From: Flavobacteriales bacterium
GTDB lineage: Bacteria; Bacteroidota; Bacteroidia; NORP154
Reading direction: 5' to 3'
NCBI GenBank assembly: GCA_012965625.1
Contig: DTSC01000198.1
Location: 1 to 11,280, forward strand
Length of the DNA: 11,280 nt
The position numbers and the translations under genes are program-made. Position 1 is the stretch's first letter. Each line of letters begins with the position of its first letter. Shown here piece by piece: positions 7,305 through 11,280 of the stretch. A model generated the notes under the pieces. It ran no database searches. It had not been told where the DNA came from and was given only the letters and a program-made list of their open reading frames with translations.

Positions 7305-8480
7305 ATGGATATTGAAATCTATTTTAAGCCAATAGATACAGGAAATTTTGATAAAGCTGATGATTATCTGCCCTCGCAACTTGGAAATATTATCAGTGTT
7401 TATGGTCCTGATGGTGCTTTCCCTGATTTAGATAAAGTCCAACTTGCTATTATTGGTGTAAATGAGGATCGCAATGCCGTTGATAATAAAGGGTGTGCCG
7501 AAGCTCCGGATTATGTTAGAAATAAGCTTTACCAACTATTTCAAGGAACGAAAAAAACGAAAATTGCTGACCTTGGAAATATTGCAAATGGGGATGCTAT
7601 AAAAGATACATATTTTGCGCTTTCATCTGTAATCGGAGAGTTGGTCAAAAAAAATATAGTGCCAATAATTATTGGAGGCAGCCAGGATCTGACCTATGCC
7701 AATTATTGTGCTTATCAGGACTTGGAGCAAACGATTAATATGGTTGTTGTAGGGCCAACCTTTGATCTGGGTGAAGCTGGGCATGACCTTAGTTCGCAAT
7801 CATATTTAAGCAAGATTATTTTACATCAACCCAATTTCCTGTATAATTATAGTAATATTGGTTATCAAAGTTATTTTGTTGATCAGAATGCGCTGGAGCT
7901 TATGAATAAGCTTTATTTTGATGTTTATAGGTTGGGTTTTGTGCAACACAATATTCAAGAGGTTGAACCCATTGTTAGGAATGCGGATTTGCTAAGCTTT
8001 GACATGGGTGCTATCAGGCAATCAGATGCTCCGGGCAATAAAAACACTTCGCCTAATGGATTTTATGGAGAAGAGGCATGCCAAATTGTTAGATATGCTG
8101 GGCTCAGTGATAAGCTAACGTCCATTGGTTTTTATGAGCTTAATCCTGAATTTGACAATTTTCATCAAACCTCACATTTAGTGGCTCAGATGATATGGTA
8201 TTTTATTGACGGTTTTAATCACCGCAAGAAAGATTATCCTGTTGGAGATAAATCGAAATGTACAAAATACCATGTTGCTATTCAAGACAATAAACACGAA
8301 ATCGTTTTTTATAAAAGCAGAAAATCTGATCGCTGGTGGATGAGTATCCCTTACCCTGAAGGGATGGAATTGAAATTTAAACGACATCATCTGGTGCCTT
8401 GCTCATATGGCGACTATGAAAAAGCATGTAAAGATGACCTGCCTGAACGATGGCTCCTAGCCTATCAAAAATTGACTTGA
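7305..8480 (+). CDS. Arginase/formimidoylglutamase-fold protein with degenerate active site
   Basis: Ureohydrolase-superfamily protein of 391 residues, probably the one annotated as formimidoylglutamase or arginase in related genomes. The fold signature is clear: an IGVNEDRNAVDNKGCAEAPDYVR entry region split around residue 51-72, IPIIIGG-type strand (120-125), SFDMGAIRQSDAPG (231-244) and an ELNPEFD segment (278-284). The dimanganese ligands are mostly gone. The GGDH histidine is Gln127. In the DAHxD block, positions 150, 151 and 152 are Gly, Pro, Thr, and only Asp154 remains. In the SxDxDxxDP block Asp233 remains, but the next two acids are Gly235 and Arg238. Hydrolysis by the usual mechanism is therefore unlikely. 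Residues about 305-391 form an extra C-terminal domain with SDRWWMSIPYPEG and HHLVPCSYGDYEKAC. AAAGGAA precedes the ATG by 4 nt, 12 bp after topA. The secretion genes downstream suggest a role tied to type IX secretion, but that is inference. Confidence 0.85.
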   Translation: MDIEIYFKPIDTGNFDKADDYLPSQLGNIISVYGPDGAFPDLDKVQLAIIGVNEDRNAVDNKGCAEAPDYVRNKLYQLFQGTKKTKIADLGNIANGDAIKDTYFALSSVIGELVKKNIVPIIIGGSQDLTYANYCAYQDLEQTINMVVVGPTFDLGEAGHDLSSQSYLSKIILHQPNFLYNYSNIGYQSYFVDQNALELMNKLYFDVYRLGFVQHNIQEVEPIVRNADLLSFDMGAIRQSDAPGNKNTSPNGFYGEEACQIVRYAGLSDKLTSIGFYELNPEFDNFHQTSHLVAQMIWYFIDGFNHRKKDYPVGDKSKCTKYHVAIQDNKHEIVFYKSRKSDRWWMSIPYPEGMELKFKRHHLVPCSYGDYEKACKDDLPERWLLAYQKLT

Positions 8481-8547
8481 ATCTGTTTGCTAAAGAATAA
8501 AGTCATTAAATCTTGTTAGCTGTTTGTTGAAATAGTCGTCTAAATTC

Positions 8548-8580
8548 TTTGGTTATCTCGAATATTTTTTGTTATTTTAG
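8548..8580 (+). promoter_or_regulatory. Candidate promoter of the porP/sprF-gldK genes
   Basis: TTTG (8548-8551), a 21-nt spacer, then TATTTTAG (8573-8580), seven of eight matches to TAnnTTTG. The start site would fall near 8587, about 10 nt before the next ATG, so the leader would be very short. The 116-bp gap after the arginase-like gene, with no clear terminator hairpin, leaves both a separate promoter and read-through from topA possible. Confidence 0.4.
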
Positions 8581-8596
8581 CGTTTTGTTTTAAGAT

Positions 8597-9532
8597 ATGA
8601 AATTGAAAATACAAATTGTATTAATATTTATAGGGCTTGCTGCTAATCAGCTTCTTGCACAACAAGAGCCGCAGTTTAGTCAAAATATGTTTAATACTTT
8701 GTCGGTTAACCCAGGCTATGCTGGAAGTAATGATGCAATTTGTGCGACCGCCATTTATAGAAATCAATGGACTGGTTTCGTAGGTGCTCCTAAAACGGGT
8801 TTGTTAAATGTGGAGGCTCCGGTTAAATTGCTAAAAGGCGGTGTGGGCTTAACTATAATCTCAGATGAGCTTGGGTTAGACAATACCATGTTTCTGAAAC
8901 TGGCTTATGCTTATCATTTGAATATCGGAGCTGGGAAATTAGGAATAGGCCTGCAAGCTGGTTTGACCAATAAAACGTTAGAAGCAAGTCGCTTTAATGC
9001 GTTTGTAAGTGATGGGTCAGATCAAACCATCCCAACGCAAGATGTCAGCGCAGGATCCCCAACATTTGGTTTCGGCCTGTTCTATAAAACAGACCTCTAT
9101 TACATGGGGCTGTCTTCTACCCAATTGGCTGAATCATTAGTTGGATATACGTCGGATATGGATTATAAATTAAAGCGTCATTACTACCTGAAAGGAGGGA
9201 TCTCAAAAAGATTATCTTCAACATTGGAAATTCAACCCTCACTGTTTTTTAAATTTGATCCTCCGGTAGCACCTCAAATAGATATCAATGCTTTGGTTCT
9301 ATACAATAATCAGTTCTGGGGCGGCGTTTCATATAGAGTTATGGATGTCGATGCTCTTGTGGCAATAGTGGGATTGACGTGGAACAATATAAAAGTTGGT
9401 TATTCTTATGACATGACATTAAATGAATTAAGAGGATTTAGCAGTGGTTCCCATGAAATTATGATTGGACATTGCTTTAAATTAAATGAAAAAATCGAAG
9501 CCCAGCGTTATAGAAATGTTCGGTTTTTGTAA
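8597..9532 (+). CDS. PorP/SprF family type IX secretion outer-membrane protein
   Basis: Member of the PorP/SprF family, outer-membrane beta-barrel proteins that work with the type IX secretion system and, in gliding species, with delivery of surface adhesins; P. gingivalis PorP interacts with the periplasmic PorK-PorE part of the apparatus. The 311-residue protein has a signal peptide (hydrophobic 5-20, likely cut after Ala21 in LLAQQEP). The family start is QEPQFSQNMFNTLSVNPGYAGS, split at residues 23-44, with the YRNQWTGFVGAPKT block at about 54-67. Alternating strands with many Gly/Tyr/Phe residues follow. It ends in the typical HEIMIGHCF (about 287-295) and a terminal RYRNVRFL. The full expected length is present. 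No Shine-Dalgarno is visible before the ATG. It is 86 bp upstream of gldK. Several paralogues are normal in these genomes, so I do not assign porP or sprF specifically. Confidence 0.93.
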   Translation: MKLKIQIVLIFIGLAANQLLAQQEPQFSQNMFNTLSVNPGYAGSNDAICATAIYRNQWTGFVGAPKTGLLNVEAPVKLLKGGVGLTIISDELGLDNTMFLKLAYAYHLNIGAGKLGIGLQAGLTNKTLEASRFNAFVSDGSDQTIPTQDVSAGSPTFGFGLFYKTDLYYMGLSSTQLAESLVGYTSDMDYKLKRHYYLKGGISKRLSSTLEIQPSLFFKFDPPVAPQIDINALVLYNNQFWGGVSYRVMDVDALVAIVGLTWNNIKVGYSYDMTLNELRGFSSGSHEIMIGHCFKLNEKIEAQRYRNVRFL

Positions 9533-9607
9533 CTAAAAAAAAATCTTTGCGTTATAAGGGTTCATTTGCATTTGAAAGAAAATTGTAAATTAAAGTATAT
9601 TTTAAAC

Positions 9608-9613
9608 GGGAGG
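9608..9613 (+). promoter_or_regulatory. Strong Shine-Dalgarno (GGGAGG) before gldK
   Basis: GGGAGG lies 5 nt before the gldK ATG. It is the best match to the anti-Shine-Dalgarno CCUCC in this window, whereas secG, porP/sprF and gldL have no recognisable site. Confidence 0.6.
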
Positions 9614-9618
9614 TTAAT

Positions 9619-10917
9619 ATGAAAAAGCTACTTAATCTAGTTATAGTTCTACCAATAATTCTTTGGGGCTGTTCAGGATCAGGAACTGGTGAATTGATAG
9701 GAGTGCAAGGGCGTATGCCATGGTTCCAACCAGATCCTTATGGTATGGTATATCTGCCAATGGGGGCTTACCATATGGGGCCAAGCGACCAAGATGTGCC
9801 TTATTCTCAAACTGCGCAAGCAAAGTCAGTATCTGTTCAAGCTTTTTATATGGACAATACAGAGATTACAAATAACGAGTATCGTCAGTTTGTATATTGG
9901 GTTAGAGATTCTTTGGCTCGTAGAATTCTTGGGGAAGAAGTGTCTGAAGACTATTATTATATGGTCGACCAGTATGATCAGGAACTTGACCCTCCACAAT
10001 TGAACTGGGATGAAAGTATTTATTGGAATACAGATGAACAACGAGAAGCGCTGGAGCAAATGTTCTTGCCTGAGCATGAACGATTCCATAGGAGAAAAAG
10101 AATAGATACTCGTAAGCTTAATTTTGAATACTATAGAATAGATTTAAGAGAGGCAGCTAAGAAAAGCAACAGAGAGCAGGGCCTGAAAGATCGTTCTGTT
10201 TTTATAATAAAGGACATTATTGGTGTTTATCCGGATACTTTAGCATGGGTACATGACTTTACCTACTCTTTTAATGAGCCTATGACCAGGATGTATTTTT
10301 GGCATCCTGCTTATGATAATTACCCTGTTGTTGGTGTTACCTGGAAACAAGCCAGGGCTTTCTCTATTTGGAGGTCGGAGTTATTAAATAGCTTTATAGC
10401 GAGTAACGGTGGAACTATGGTTAATGATTTTAGGTTGCCTACTGAATCTGAGTGGGAGTATGCTGCTCGAGGAGGTTTAGACCACTCTCCTTACCCTTGG
10501 GGTGGTCCCTATATCCGTAATAGTAACGGATGCTTCCTTGCAAACTTTAAACCTATGAGAGGCAACTATATTGATGATGGTGGTTTCCATACTGTTGTTG
10601 TAACATCTTATTCTCCAAATGAATTTGGTTTATATTGTATGTCAGGCAATGTCGCTGAATGGACGAGCAATGCCTATGATGAGTCTGCTTTTAATTTTCA
10701 GCATGACCTGAATGCAGATTATTTATATGAGGCAAAAGAAAGTGATCCTCCATCTCTTAAGAGAAAGGTAATTAGAGGTGGATCCTGGAAGGATATGATG
10801 TATTACCTGCAAAATGGGACACGTACCTATGAGTACCAGGATACAGCAAAATCTTATATTGGCTTTAGATGTGTCATGACTTACCTTGGCAGGTCTAAAG
10901 GCGATAGTGATATGTAA
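9619..10917 (+). CDS. gldK: GldK, type IX secretion/gliding lipoprotein with FGE-like domain
   Basis: Outer-membrane-anchored periplasmic lipoprotein (PorK in Porphyromonas) that forms the large ring of the type IX secretion machine with GldN/PorN. The 432-residue protein has a lipoprotein signal peptide ending in ILWGC, with lipidated Cys18. The rest is a formylglycine-generating-enzyme (sulfatase-modifying factor) fold. It starts with MVYLPMGAYHMG (43-54) and FYMDNTEITNNEYRQF (76-91), and includes FRLPTESEWEYAARGG (271-286), FGLYCMSGNVAEW (336-348), RGGSW (386-390) and GFRC (415-418). An insertion of about 130 residues (about 98-230), rich in charged and aromatic residues, separates the first and second parts and is typical of GldK. 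The two FGE catalytic cysteines that should follow RGGSW are replaced by Asp392 and Leu397, so it is structural, not an oxidase. Start fixed by the signal peptide and by GGGAGG 5 nt upstream. gldL follows after 140 bp. Confidence 0.95.
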   Translation: MKKLLNLVIVLPIILWGCSGSGTGELIGVQGRMPWFQPDPYGMVYLPMGAYHMGPSDQDVPYSQTAQAKSVSVQAFYMDNTEITNNEYRQFVYWVRDSLARRILGEEVSEDYYYMVDQYDQELDPPQLNWDESIYWNTDEQREALEQMFLPEHERFHRRKRIDTRKLNFEYYRIDLREAAKKSNREQGLKDRSVFIIKDIIGVYPDTLAWVHDFTYSFNEPMTRMYFWHPAYDNYPVVGVTWKQARAFSIWRSELLNSFIASNGGTMVNDFRLPTESEWEYAARGGLDHSPYPWGGPYIRNSNGCFLANFKPMRGNYIDDGGFHTVVVTSYSPNEFGLYCMSGNVAEWTSNAYDESAFNFQHDLNADYLYEAKESDPPSLKRKVIRGGSWKDMMYYLQNGTRTYEYQDTAKSYIGFRCVMTYLGRSKGDSDM

Positions 10918-10966
10918 TATTTCCAAAATTAAATTTATTTACGCTGTGTAAATTGATTTAACAAAG

Positions 10967-11020
10967 ATTATTATTCTCTAGGTTGGATTTTTTTTATTTA
11001 TTTGCAATAAGAATAATAAT
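10967..11020 (+). repeat. 11-bp perfect inverted repeat in the gldK-gldL spacer
   Basis: ATTATTATTCT (10967-10977) is the exact reverse complement of AGAATAATAAT (11010-11020), with a 32-nt loop that contains a run of T residues. It lies in the 140-bp spacer between gldK and gldL. The stem is almost all A/T and would be weak. It could be an mRNA processing or stability element, or a chance product of low-complexity sequence. It does not look like a GC-rich intrinsic terminator. Confidence 0.4.
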
Positions 11021-11057
11021 TGAATAGTTTTTTTTAACATTATAATAAAGTGATATT

Positions 11058-11280
11058 ATGGGAGTGGCTGAAGTCATGCAGAGTCCGAGAGGAAAAATTT
11101 TTATGACGTATTTATATGGATGGGGTGCGTCCGTTGTGATTTTAGGAGCCCTGTTCAAGATACAGCACTATCCTGGTGCAAGTCTTATGCTTATTATCGG
11201 TTTGACTACAGAGGCCGTTATTTTCTTCTTCTCTGTGTTTGAACCAACGCATGATGAGCTTGACTGGAGTCTTGTATACC
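11058..11280 (+). CDS. gldL: GldL, type IX secretion motor subunit (5' part, cut by window end)
   Basis: N-terminal 74 codons of GldL (PorL), the inner-membrane protein that with GldM converts proton-motive force into rotation to drive secretion and gliding. The visible protein has two membrane segments, about residues 19-33 (YGWGASVVILGALF) and 41-61, then the conserved EPTHDELDWSLVY (62-74). Charged residues in the membrane region match the family: Lys34 and His37 in the KIQHYPG turn, and Glu52 in GLTTEAVIF. By comparison with Flavobacterium johnsoniae GldL from memory, Glu52 corresponds to the essential motor glutamate Glu49. Met7 and Met16 are alternative starts; the first ATG at 11058 gives a slightly long N-terminus, and Met7 would match Flavobacterium length better. 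No Shine-Dalgarno is obvious before the first ATG. The rest of the gene, and gldM and gldN by usual order, lie beyond the window. Confidence 0.93.
   Translation, partial: MGVAEVMQSPRGKIFMTYLYGWGASVVILGALFKIQHYPGASLMLIIGLTTEAVIFFFSVFEPTHDELDWSLVY

Noticed and set aside
8481..8547. GCTAA/TTAGC repeat after the arginase-like gene as a terminator
   Set aside because: Only five base pairs, a loop of about 25 nt and no adjacent T-run, so it is not convincing as an intrinsic terminator.
9526..9549. TTTG (9526) with AATCTTTG (9542-9549) as a gldK promoter
   Set aside because: The spacer is only 12 nt, well below the 17-23 nt seen in Bacteroidota promoters, and no better upstream element is present.
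9826..10089. Antisense and out-of-frame open frames of up to 87 codons inside gldK
   Set aside because: They mirror the gldK coding sequence, have no domain features, and the gldK frame is continuous with clear family motifs.

Overview
The window comes from a low-GC member of the Bacteroidota, most likely a gliding, type IX secretion-positive lineage of the Cytophagales type. Three things support this. The gene order topA / arginase-like / porP-sprF / gldK / gldL is a phylum-specific arrangement. The intergenic regions carry TTTG...TAnnTTTG promoters instead of TTGACA/TATAAT. Most genes lack a Shine-Dalgarno sequence. Species cannot be named from the sequence.

Left half (minus strand, about 44-4622): a tightly packed operon read right to left: miaB (tRNA methylthiotransferase), a sigma-54-type AAA+ activator without receiver domain, lptE (LPS-assembly lipoprotein), a conserved Bacteroidota protein with one C-terminal TPR-like unit, and secG. 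Gaps are only 17-31 bp. A near-perfect Bacteroidota promoter stands in front of miaB at 4592-4622. It overlaps the longest possible reading frame, so miaB really begins at the ATG at 4555. The operon joins RNA modification, outer-membrane LPS assembly, Sec translocation and a regulator whose targets are not visible here.

Middle (4556-4940): a 385-bp divergent intergenic region with the miaB promoter on one side and two candidate topA promoters on the other, plus an inverted repeat in the presumed topA leader.

Right half (plus strand, 4941-11280): topA (type IA topoisomerase without zinc fingers) is followed 12 bp later by an arginase/ureohydrolase-fold protein that has lost most of its metal ligands. 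Then come a PorP/SprF-family outer-membrane protein, the lipoprotein gldK, and the first 74 codons of gldL, cut by the window end. These last three belong to the type IX secretion/gliding apparatus: GldK forms part of the periplasmic ring, GldL is half of the proton-driven inner-membrane motor, and PorP/SprF proteins work at the outer membrane.

Most notable points: the apparent pseudo-ureohydrolase wedged between topA and the secretion genes, with an extra C-terminal domain; the FGE-like fold of GldK without the FGE catalytic cysteines; a TTG start for lptE; and an unusually strong Shine-Dalgarno before gldK. I found no mobile elements, CRISPR arrays, tRNA or rRNA genes.
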